Source of the DNA: Stichopus chloronotus
Lineage: Eukaryota > Echinodermata > Holothuroidea > Aspidochirotida > Stichopodidae
Direction of reading: 5' to 3'
NCBI GenBank assembly: GCA_021234535.1
Contig: CM037842.1
Coordinates: forward strand, 3,313,315 to 3,377,314
Length of the DNA stretch: 64,000 nt
Below, one piece after another: positions 36,601 through 46,330 of the stretch. Under the pieces are notes generated by a model. It ran no database searches. It worked only from the letters and a program-made list of their open reading frames with translations, and was not told the origin of the DNA. The stretch's first letter is position 1. Every line of letters starts with the position of its first letter. The position numbers and the translations under genes are program-made.

Positions 36601-38552
36601 GAAAGTCTCCCTAGCAAAAGAGATCCATATGTCTTTAGGCTCCTCTAGGGCAACCAGATGAAAGTACGGCTTTTTAGATTTCACATGGGTAGAAATTCTC
36701 AGCTATTGAAATACTGGATGTTACGTCACCTTCGGGTATTAACCTTTTTAGCGTATACGTTATACAACATTAAGCTCATTTTTTACCTCTTCTCCACACA
36801 TAGTCTCGGTATGAAAGAAAAAGAAGAAACAATTTGTTGCATAAAGAAAAAACAAAAGGCGGCGATAACTGGCCTGATTATAGATGTTCAGAAATTTAAA
36901 CAAAACAAAAACTGTACATTCCGTCCATAGTAAAAGCTATTCGACAGGGGCGCAATCTTAGACCTAATTAGGTGAATTCACTTTTATCCCGGACTTAAAC
37001 TTTTGACGCTTTGTGGTTCGGCTGAAGAGTCAGGAAACCATGTAACAATAAAATGGAAAACAAAAGTAGGCGAAAGTATGCAGCAGTAATTTATTGCAGC
37101 TTGCAGTAGAAGTTGTTTTTACCAAAACCCCCTCACTTTTTTTCTTACTCCGTTACATTATGTCGTCATAGAGCTATCCGATAAGGTCCATGATATCTTT
37201 GTTTAAATACATAACTTTGATACGAAGTTTGAATTCCGATAGAACCTCGAATCTGAGCTTGTTGTTTAGCTGTATATTTGTTGCGTTTGTCTTTCTTACA
37301 GCAAAATAATTCTACACAAACACTTTTCTATAAATAAATGTATTCGTGAAAATGGTAGTAGACTACTGCAAAGATTGCTTTTGCTATAGACCTATTTAAC
37401 ATTGCCCAAATGATCGGCCCCAGATGAGGCAAATGTAGCATACGATATCTACGTCGCATATGGGCAATCTGGGTTCCGTTTATCCCATCTGGGATCTATG
37501 TGGGTTGCTAATTGGGGTTATATATGTCCGCCCAGTTACACCCATCTAGGTCCCACTTACTTTGTTTGCTGGACACATTACTAACGAAACAAAAATGTTT
37601 GAAAATCTTGTGTGGTTCATAATTACTTGCTTAGCTGCAGGTTTGCACGTAAAGGTGTTAGATGAAGTTCAGAAGCAAAGCAAAACAATTTTAAAATATT
37701 GATTCTCTATGAGGACAAAAATCACTAACGATGGATTATAGGCCTACTAATGAAATAGGCTGTTTAAATAGAAAATAACTCATGTATTAAGGAAAATATG
37801 CTTTAGTTACCAGTAACATCAGAGGTAATAAAGGTAGTAAAATCATCCTTTCTCAAGGAACTCACAACAGCGCTACAAACGATTAAATTATTCCATTTAA
37901 TGAAAAAGATGAAATTTTATGAAAGAGAACTGCCGACTTAAGGGTATAGTAATTGAAGAAGATGTTACATGTCTCAGCAGAATAGAGGTTCAATTCCAAT
38001 TGATAAAATGTTTATTGTGCCTCGGGATTGCAAAATAAGCAATTCTTTGTAGAAAAAAAAGGAGATTTGGGAATACTACCTGGTGTGTTATTAAAACATT
38101 AATGTGGTAAGTGTTGTGACAAAAGGCATGACTGAGATAACATCAAAGTTATCCAACACATCTGTAATTACCTTTAAGCATTGAAGCTTCGTGTACGGCT
38201 TCTTCTATTGTTGCAAAATTAGGACCAGCAGCAAATTCTTAAGTCACCTACGTCATTATATTCACACAAGGGCAAATGATATGTGTTATATCGTGTTAAC
38301 CTAGTGTAACAAGCATATGTACTGATAACGTGTTCTTGTCTAATTTTATCAACGTGTGTGAACTGCTTTAAGATTGCTATTTTGTACTTTAAAATTTACA
38401 TATATTAGAGCTAACTGTAGCCCTTTTTTACACCATCTCTCTACTTTATGTTACACTCCCATCTTTTCTTATTTTTTTTTGTTTTGATTTCATGAACAAC
38501 AATTTCATAAATATTCACCATACTCAATGTGGGTTTTCTGAATACACAGTAT
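27658..38552. other. Region of about 11 kb without a supported gene
   Basis: AT-rich intergenic DNA. Visible items: poly-A/T runs (28,374; 31,219), a G12 run (30845-30856), a short array of AGGCCACAA-like units at 31,945-31,995 and the CCCATCTGGG-type repeat at 37.4 kb. A minus-strand open frame at 32464-32697 (contains ECMLATIEYHVKTF) resembles nothing I know and lacks clear splice signals. Confidence 0.45.
37400..37565. repeat. Short repeat with CCCATCTGGG motifs
   Basis: GC-richer island in AT-rich DNA with imperfect palindromic motifs: 'cccagatgaggc', 'atatgggcaatctggg', 'cccatctggga', 'cccatctagg'. Looks like an interspersed repeat. Family not identified. Confidence 0.4.
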
Positions 38553-39128
38553 CAAGGGATTACACTCACCGTCGGTGGACCACACTAGAGACTGAGGACC
38601 TAGCGCCCTGATACCACTGAGGGACTACAATCAGAGGAGAACATTACTTGGTTATGTTACCAGGAGTGCCGGCTGGGAGACTTATATTGGGGAACTGTTT
38701 TTTTTTATGCCCATGTGTCTGTCACCTGTCTAGATTTTAACCTGTGCAAGAAGATTAATTATTCCCGTTGCCCGTTAATTGATCGATGGAACAACGAGTG
38801 ACGTCTCTAGTGAGTTATGATTATTCCTCAAATATGTTAATACCACTCTAGTGTTACTTTCAATTTGCTGTTCCTTTAGTGACATCGTTCATGGCGTGTT
38901 CCTAATTAAATTGATCCCCACGATCACAATTTTGACTGATTTTCCGAAAACAGGAATTCGCCTGCATTTTTTTTTTTTGCTCAAAATAAATTAATAATTT
39001 TCATCCTATGCAATTAAACTCGTAAAAGTCAAAGTCCGCTCCATATGCAATAAGCTTAGAGCAATGTTTCGTTCACAAACAATATCAGACAAGCGTGACA
39101 CACATTTCTTTCATTGTAATACTTCTAT

Positions 39129-39231
39129 CTAAAGGGGGAACTTACTTTTCATCTTTTCATTCTTCATAGCCAGCGCCACCTTCGTTAAGTCTTCTCCAGT
39201 CAATGTCTTTGGTACTTCACATGCCACGAAC
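39129..39231 (-). CDS. Exon 9: C-terminal tail
   Basis: Encodes FVACEVPKTLTGEDLTKVAL then AMKNEKMKSKFPL and stop. A 'gtaagt' at 39,145 offers an alternative donor, so further 3' exons are possible, but none convincing was found. The same stop is conserved in the duplicated copy. Confidence 0.6.
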
Positions 39232-42200
39232 CTGTATCGTTAAAATTTGAAATCATCATGCATATACAATGCATTGCATTACAGATTTTAAAACTTCGGA
39301 GTAAATTCACCTTCCCTCAACGTTTAAGAATTTACATAACTTACAGCAAAACCTCCGGAAATTTCGGCTCGGGAATGAGTAGGTTGTTGAGGATTGTGAC
39401 AAACTGTGTTTCATTGATTTTCAGTCCCAAAAATATCAGAAACTCTAATGACGGCAGAGTCACGTTTTTCAAGAAATCGATGGCACAGGCTTCTCTGAAA
39501 GTCATCCGCGAGATATTTATCTATTTAACGAAACAAAGCATCATTCAAACCCACATTAAAGACTTTAAAGTAATTTAATGAGCTTTGCTTTGGCAAGAAA
39601 CAGTAAAAGTTCAATGTTTCAAAATTCAAGTTTAATCCCATTCAGCTCATCACAGTGATTCCCTTCAACCCATCCCAACTCCGTATTCAACATCCCCCTC
39701 CTCCCACATATAAATATCTCAACATCATACAATGTGACTATAAAGTCTAGCTGACACACTGTTGATTTATCGTAATAAACAAGTGCAATAATACTATAAT
39801 AAACGATTCATGAGAACAAAACAATAATCAGTTCATCTGCACATGTTAGGTCTAATCATTAACATAGTACACAAGCATTTCATTGTGTTTACCTGATGTT
39901 CGTTGCAGGCTTTGCAAAAGTCAGAAACAGCAACTGAGTGGTACTTCTTCTCCAGATAATTGATGTTCAAATTCATAGTAAATCTAAGTTTGTTGGCTGT
40001 GTTTTTGAAGTTAACAAGCATCGATCTTTTCTTTCCAGGATCACCAACTTCATAAAAACAGTCAATTAAATTATTCCACATTTTACTTTCATTAACAAGT
40101 GTATCGTAAGCTCTATCAAGCTTTGGATTATTCATACCAAACATAAACTGGAGGATCCTCACTGTTGCTTCATCACCACTGCCTTTGATGAATGCATCCA
40201 GCCACTTCCATTTTGTTTTATTCTCTGAGATGTATTGAGCGGCCAAATATTCCTTGAAGAATTCATGATAAAACTCAATTCCTGAATGTGACGAAAATGC
40301 TAGTTCCGCTAGTTGGATACCTCCACTTGTAACATCTTTAGAATACTTTAATAATCCAATTTCAAGAGCGATTTTGACATCCTCTCCATTACCAAGTTCA
40401 GATTCCCAAAATTCTTTCTGACCTAATGTTACTTTCAGTTTGTTTTTGAAAGCTATTTCCCCCAATTTACTTTCAAGAGTTTTAATGTCAAGTTTTATGG
40501 ATTTTTTTTTAACTTTCTGTACGTAACTTGATTCCAAACAGGTAATTACTAATCTTATTATTGTTGTTAGTTTGTTAATATTCATTTCTTTATATCTTCC
40601 AGGTGGATCTAGTATCCTGCATGTTATTATATGGATTATCATTATCTGCAGAAGAGGCGTTTTAGAGAAGATGCTAATGACTTCGTGTACTTCGATGAAA
40701 TTAATTACGTCATCTTGAAGTTTCCTCAACGGATTTAAAGCTTTTCTTTTGCCAGTGTCCATAGTACCCGTGGCTGTTGCTTTATTTTCCTTCTCAGTAG
40801 ACATTTCATCTTTTTTTCTCTTACTCTCATTTGATTCACCATCAGGGGGACGCTTGTTTGAATCTTGTTGAGCATCTTCCAACAGTTTTGTAAGAACTGT
40901 TGGCTCATTTATCTCTTCTGTGTTTTCGTTCACAACATGCATTTGATCTATATTCTCTTTTGTCGCACTAACATTGACCACGTCAGAAACACTTTTCGTT
41001 GCACACATGTCTTCTGATATTTTCTGCTTGCCAGAAGATGGTTTTTCAATTCCGTCCGTTGTCTTCGATAGCTGATGATCAGTCTTATGGGTTGTTGCGT
41101 TACCAGAAGAAATGTCATCATCTGCATCATCGACATACAAAGCCATTTCCGGTATATGCTTCTGTTCAGAGTAGTATTTACACGTTTGATGGATATATTC
41201 GACGATTTGTTGTCGACTAAATCCTAACATTTTAACCTTTGAATATGGTAATGAAAACTCAGATTTCATATCATCAATCTCTCGAGAAGTCACCCAAACT
41301 CGTAAGTGTTTGTATTTATTCATATTAATCTCATTATCAAGTAAATTGCCAATCGTCAACTCCGTAGTGTCATTTTCAGACACTTCTGAAGTTGCTTTAG
41401 CTTGTGAAGACATTGATAGCTCGTCGAGTCCATCAAGAAGAATATGGCACTCATTACTTCCGAATATTCCTTCAATGTCGCCGCATGTCAGATTGTTTCC
41501 TGTTGGTAACATACGTTGAACAACCGCCGAAAGTACCATTGATCTTGTCACTTCCTTTAGGTGAAAATATATCAGTACAGGGTGGTCTGTTTTGATCTTT
41601 TCCTTCTCTTTTACTGTCATTTCATGCGAAATCCATTTTTTCACCAAATGTTGAGTAAATGTTGTCTTCCCGTATCCAAGATCTGCTGTAATAAAGACTC
41701 GTCTACACTCGAAATTAAATTCTGCAGTAGAAAGATATTCGCTGGTGCAATGGCTGGTTTTGTTATTAGTGGTGACTGTGCACTGACATGCTGTGTAAAG
41801 CGCATCTATTGGTATCGGTTCTCCCCAGGGTAATGGCTTGATAAAACAAAATTGCTCGTAATGCTTGATAAGTGCTTTAATGAGTTCCTTTTTCACATCT
41901 GTTAGAATAAAATCAGTGTCATTTGATTACACGATTGCAGCAACATTTTTTATACACACAAACAGTATTTTATGATTAATACGCTGAAGAATATTCAACA
42001 CATTACTTCCGAATACACGCATATCGGTGTCTAAATGTCGTAAGCATCTTCGTTGTATTCTGCTATAAGTTAAATGCTTTCAAAAGCCCATTTGATTGAA
42101 ATATATGGTAGCTGGAAAAGCTAGTTTATGCGTTCAATTCTCGATCAGTCGCATGAATGTGCTTATATGAAGATTAGTTAATTACACTTATTTTCACTTG

Positions 42201-45200
42201 CAGTATTGTAGGTGAACCATATCATTGAACAAGCTCAACTTTTGATACAGAATACTAATTACACTAACTGTTGTCAACTTGATTCTGCAGTGTATTCGAT
42301 TTGAATGATTAAGCGACAAGTAATTAGCTTTAACCACAATCACAGTTTATTGTAAAAAGTGAATCACTATAAATATGTCATACTAAGATTCAAAATTTTG
42401 GTTTATATTTTTTAATGTATGTGATAACACTTTACTCTGTTGCTTCTATGTATAATAAATTCGAATTTGAACGGGTTTTTTTTTTTTTCTTGAACAAATG
42501 AATAGTACCTTTTGGCTTGGGAGGTTGTCGTAGTGGTTGTCGGTTTATGTCACTCCGTCTTGGTTTCAGTTCCTAAAAGAGAACGCCCAACAATTTCACC
42601 CTTTATATGCGAATTACCTTGGTTATTTGCCAAACAATCTATGTGACTATAACGACTACGTGCCGATGTAAATCATTTGTTCATAAACAAATATACTGGA
42701 AGTGTGAATTACCGTGTATTCTTCGGATTCAATTGTTTCATGTGGCAATCCCCTACCTACATGAAATGAAAAGGAAAGAATCATTTACACTCTTTGGATG
42801 GTTCTGCACTTGGTAAATTTGAGTTAGTATTAAGTACGACTATTTGTACGTTTTCTTTGGACATATGTTATCATGTATACATTGTCATTAAGTCGCAGGC
42901 TTACTTCCTACAGATAAGTATCGTTCAGTAACTTTCTTGTTAATTCGCACATATTGATTTTATTTTAGTTTTAATTGATGTGTACTGTTTTTTCTTTAAG
43001 TCGATAGTTATCACACTATACTTTTAGGATAAAGTGTTAACATGGACATTAACATGGAAGGAAATACGATAGTGGGTCATCTGAAATGCAACGCTTTGGT
43101 TGTAAGGAATGCTTTGTAGTGGTACTATTGAGAGGTTTTAGGAAAAATAATCGCAGTCGTCGAATCGGTTGAATCGGGGAATTAGCGAAAAGAAATCAAA
43201 TGCATTTATTGTTTGCTAAAATTCATGTTGACTCGTATTATCCAAGATGCAGTTTCGATGAGCAATGAACTCATTAAGCGCACACACTTGTAAAGCCCAC
43301 AATGGAAATTTCCAATATTTTTTTTTTTTTTTTAATATGCCGTCGTTTTGTCGAGAATGGTGGTTGGAGCATGTAAAATAACATACTATATGAAGGAAAA
43401 TAGGCACATAAACTGCCATTGTGTATACACAGTCAGCATGAAACATCAATCGCAAAGTCCAATCTTTTGCAACTAATCAGATACCTTTCCAGCACAATTT
43501 TAAAGGCTATTCGTTTTCATTCAGTTTTACCCTATACATCACAGTATTTTATCACAACAACATGGCTTACGGGCATTATTTTACTTGAAAGATCAAAGCA
43601 TGTCAGCTTTATATATCCCTGACTCCAGTGCAACTAACACCAGTGGAATTAGCTCGTCAATTGTTCGAATATTGCAGATTCAGGTAGATTAGATTGCAAA
43701 CTTAGATTTCTGTAGCACTTTCCTGTTGTGGTATACATTATACATCTTAACCAGACATTTATTTCCCTCAAGTGGCTTTGTGTTCCTAACTGTATATTTC
43801 AGTGGGCGTCTTTACCTCATGGTTCTTTATCGAGGGACTTAAAACGCCTTACATTGCACAATATGTTGAAGAAGGTTCTATACATTCACTTATCATATCA
43901 GCAGTAATAAGTTCACAACACTTTATAAAAAGAAAAAAAGATAATCATTTACTTCATGCATGCAAGAAAGTTGATGAGTACCAAGATCCCCAACGCTTCA
44001 AACACCAACCTTTCCCTCCTTTCGCTGAAAATGAATCTATGATTAATTGAATTCGACTCAAAGTTAGTGGTACGTATCATTATGCAAATTTGTCATAATT
44101 AAAATTACCTTTCTTCCACCGAATGAAGCAAACAACAAGAACAAAAACAAGGAATACTATCACTGAAATAACAACTGGCCACACAACCGATCTTGCCTCT
44201 TTACTTGGGGGTTTTGTTGTAACTGGAGTGATATCATCACAGGTTTCTGAAAAAAAAGGTTGAACATTTATTCGTTTAATCGTATGGTGGTAGTCAAATC
44301 TTGACATTAAACGGTACATTGCTTCCTCGCCGGAAAGGAATGTTCTTATGTGTCCATTCAGTCATGTTTTAGCAACAAAAAAAAACAAAAAACTGTAAGT
44401 TGGTCAAAGCGTATTAAGCATGTATTAAGCAAATATTTAAAACATATTTCAGAAAATTGTTGGATTATTTTTTCAGAAAAGAAGTAAACAAATCATTTTT
44501 TTTCAAACAACTGTTTTGTTGACAAGAGAGGCAAAGTTAACGTTTTGCACCAATTTTTTTTTAAGACAAGATATCATTAGTTGTCATTTGAACAATTTAA
44601 AGAGAATTGTTAAATTGTCCATGTAACAATTAATTATTGACAATTAATCATTTTTCCGTATTTGATGTTACATTCCTTTGTTATCTAGATATTTTGCAGA
44701 AAATTTTCTCATGTTTCGTGGCAAAGATACTCTTTTTTGATGGCACTTTTAAGCTTGCGTAATATATGTCCACTGCGTAATGAAGATGTATTGCGTAATA
44801 TAATTTACATCTCAAGAGATGGAAAATACAGGATTAAAGGGAAACAGATCATTAGGATCTACGTAATGGCACGTTCCCATACAGAAATAGCTTGTTAATT
44901 TAGAAATAGATATAGTTAAATAGATATTATCCAACGTGTAGAGAATACCTGCAGCGATTTTAATAGAATGTTTGTTGACATCTAAAATGGAGCTAAAAGA
45001 CCGTTGCGATAATGATGCGTCGCAATAAATAGTTACAGTTCCACCGCAATGATCAACAGTGTAATGTATCGTTCGTGTCGTGCTATATGTTCCCGACTGT
45101 TCATCGTGTTCTGTCCCTTGTTGATCCTTGACAAAGCTTATTCCGGACTGATTGGTAACGATCCAGTCAAGGTCAATGCGTGGTCTAGACCCACGGACAT

Positions 45201-46270
45201 GACAACTTAGGTCACCGGAACCGGTGACATTCAGATTACAATCACTGCATGTTGAAACCGGACATGAATCGACTTCAACGCAACGGGAGTCAGGTAAAAC
45301 TGTAAGAAGAATGTTAGTTATCATTTATATTGATATGACAATATCACCTAAGAGAATCGCAATTTAAAACAAACAATTCTCCGGAAACCATTTGTCAATA
45401 ATTCTTCATAGCATAAAAGTAAATCACAGAGAAGATTAAATCATAATGAAAACGCAGCACAAGGGTCACGTGATATGTTGGCGCGTTAATGTCTAAAGAT
45501 TTTCGAGAATTCTCCTTATTCCAATGTCAAGATATGTAAACTGAACAAATAGTTACTCTTCGACTAATATACCTCTATAGCAAAAAGTAAAGTCTTTGCA
45601 TACATTTTAATTCAAGTGAAAGCCTGCAAAATTGGTTTGAGATCAGTTAAATTATACCGTAGACTCTCAGCTGTGTTGTAACTGTGTAACGTGCAAACGT
45701 CTCAGAGAAAGCCAATAATGTGTAAGACCCTTCGTGTCTGATCTCGATGTTCATAATCCGTATAGATCCTTCTGTGGTTAACGCCAGGTCTCCTTTACCA
45801 TATTCAGTTCCACCTAATTGACCATTCTCTCGAGTAAGTATCGGCACCGTAGATGTATCGTTTCCCTTGTACCAATATAGGTCGTAATTGGACCCAGGTG
45901 CACCACATGGAAGCACAAACGGTATATCAACTTCGGAAAAGCACTTCGGTTGGCAGTGAACTACGTTTCCACCTTTCAAGAATAAAATATCACATAGTCA
46001 ATTGTAGTGTTCGGTTTTGTTCTATCAGAGAGAGAGAAAAAAAAAAAAACATTACTCTTACTTGAATTGCATAGTCGCAATCAGCAATAGCAGCATTTCA
46101 TACACTGACGACGCCTTCAAAGCACCACTTTTGTAACAAAGGAACACATACAGATAGAATTAATAAAAGCTCCTGCATAACTATCGCAGACAAACATCGT
46201 AGGTTAACTCACCGCATAAGTCAGTCAACATAGCCAACAAGATTAAACATTGCTGTTTCTTGTCCATCAT
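39129..46270 (-). CDS. Transmembrane Ig-Ig-NACHT receptor (copy B)
   Basis: Nine-exon model: 46213-46270, 45658-45972, 44949-45299, 44109-44246, 42713-42756, 42509-42572, 39893-41898, 39345-39520, 39129-39231. All junctions are GT-AG, phases agree, total 3,255 nt (1,084 aa plus stop). Layout: signal peptide 1-19; Ig1 20-124 (no strand-F Cys); Ig2 125-241 (canonical); TM 262-283; proline-rich juxtamembrane about 289-323; NACHT from 324 with Walker A ADLGYGKTT 395-403, Walker B HILLDGLDEL 475-484 and TSRE near 527-530; charged insert 579-716; NLR-type helical motif FYHEFFKEYLAAQYI 865-879; leucine-rich C-terminal stretch 993-1052. Family knowledge: NACHT modules are STAND ATPases that oligomerise in innate immunity and cell death, normally cytosolic. 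Inference: an Ig ectodomain senses ligand outside and the NACHT signals at the membrane. No death-fold, TIR or long LRR array is seen. The downstream stop is used because both copies keep it. Confidence 0.85.
39345..39520 (-). CDS. Exon 8: leucine-rich segment
   Basis: Encodes MTFREACAIDFLKNV then TLPSLEFLIFLGLKINETQF and VTILNNLLIPEPKFPEVLL. The leucine spacing is LRR-like for about one or two repeats. Phase 0 to 2 joins both neighbours exactly. Acceptor 'taaatag', donor 'gtaagt'. Confidence 0.65.
39893..41898 (-). CDS. Exon 7: NACHT ATPase module
   Basis: A single 2,006-nt exon. It opens DVKKELIKALIKHYEQFCFI, then P-loop GYGKTTF, HPVLIYFHLKEVTR (beta-2 region), HILLDGLDEL, LRVWVTSRE (sensor), a charged 138-residue insert with KRKK and GKRKALNPLRK, FSKTPLLQIMIIHI, and the NLR helical motif near the end. 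All elements are in the order expected of NACHT proteins except for the insert. Open throughout and highly similar to the broken copy at 2169-4175. Confidence 0.93.
42509..42756 (-). CDS. Exons 5-6: juxtamembrane, Pro-rich
   Basis: Exon 42713-42756 encodes RGLPHETIESEEYT (phase 1 to 0), and exon 42509-42572 encodes ELKPRRSDINRQPLRQPPKP (phase 0 to 1). The PLRQPPKPK stretch resembles an SH3-binding PxxP ligand, and the SEEYT tyrosine could be a phosphosite. Both have counterparts in copy A, which supports them as real exons despite their size. Confidence 0.65.
43800..44045 (+). pseudogene. Decayed tyrosine-kinase-like fragment
   Basis: One plus-strand frame, antisense to the intron of the Ig-NACHT gene, reads LPHGSLSRDLKRLTLHNMLK, then three stops, then KKIIIYFMHARKLMS and NTNLSLLS. 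The order and spacing fit the hinge GSL, the alpha-E region, and KIIHRDLAARNLM of tyrosine kinases. HRD is YFM and DFG has decayed to NLS. ARKLMST resembles ARKVLMT of the pseudokinase at 26.2 kb. Preceded by an acceptor-like 'ctgtatatttcag'. Chance similarity is not excluded. Confidence 0.4.
44109..44246 (-). CDS. Exon 4: stalk and transmembrane helix
   Basis: Encodes ETCDDITPVTTKPPSKEARS, a Thr/Pro stalk, then VVWPVVISVIVFLVFVLVV, a single hydrophobic helix, then CFIRWKKG, a basic stop-transfer. Acceptor in a T-run, donor 'gtaatt', phase 1-1. This shows that the NACHT lies on the cytoplasmic side of a membrane protein if the exons are joined as modelled. Confidence 0.85.
44949..45299 (-). 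CDS. Exon 3: Ig2 domain
   Basis: A phase 1-1 exon with a Cys-rich lead (RCVEVDSCPVSTCSDC), then GDLSCHVRG (strand B), IDLDWIVTN (strand C) and GGTVTIYCDAS (strand F). The canonical Ig pair is intact, with extra N-terminal Cys that may form additional disulfides. N-linked sequons NVT and NQS are present. Confidence 0.8.
45658..45972 (-). CDS. Exon 2: Ig1 domain without strand-F Cys
   Basis: A 315-nt phase 1-1 exon: VHCQPKCF, FVLPCGAPG, LYWYKGNDTST, then HEGSYTLLAFSE...VTTQLRVYG. Strand B Cys and strand C Trp are kept, but the expected Y-x-C is YTL. An A-strand Cys (VHC here, IKC in copy A) is conserved and might pair with the B-strand Cys. Confidence 0.8.
46213..46270 (-). CDS. Exon 1: signal peptide
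   Basis: Encodes MMDKKQQCLILLAMLTDLC, a charged start then a hydrophobic core. Two adjacent ATGs; I chose the upstream one. Donor 'gtgagt', phase 1. Upstream the acceptor 'ttttttgtag' near 46,292 implies a non-coding first exon further out. Confidence 0.7.
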
Positions 46271-46330
46271 GTTAGTCACCGCTGGTGCTACAAAAAAAGT
46301 AAATTTAAGTGTGTAAATCTTTTTTTTTTT

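Larger units (their letters stand above)
38553..46270. repeat. Segmental duplication, copy B
   Basis: Partner of 282-9,805 in the same orientation. It contains the intact Ig-NACHT gene. Gene-flanking blocks downstream of the coding region (38,560-39,120) also match copy A, so the duplication is genomic and not retrotransposed: introns are present in both copies. Confidence 0.8.

Noticed and set aside
38975..38985. Possible last exon of the Ig-NACHT gene after 'aaaatgcag' (would encode SEFLFSENQSKL-stop)
   Set aside because: Acceptor lacks a pyrimidine tract and is not conserved in copy A; the earlier shared stop is the simpler end.
40999..41833. Several plus-strand open frames inside the NACHT exon
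   Set aside because: All are antisense to a clearly coding exon with a recognisable domain order.
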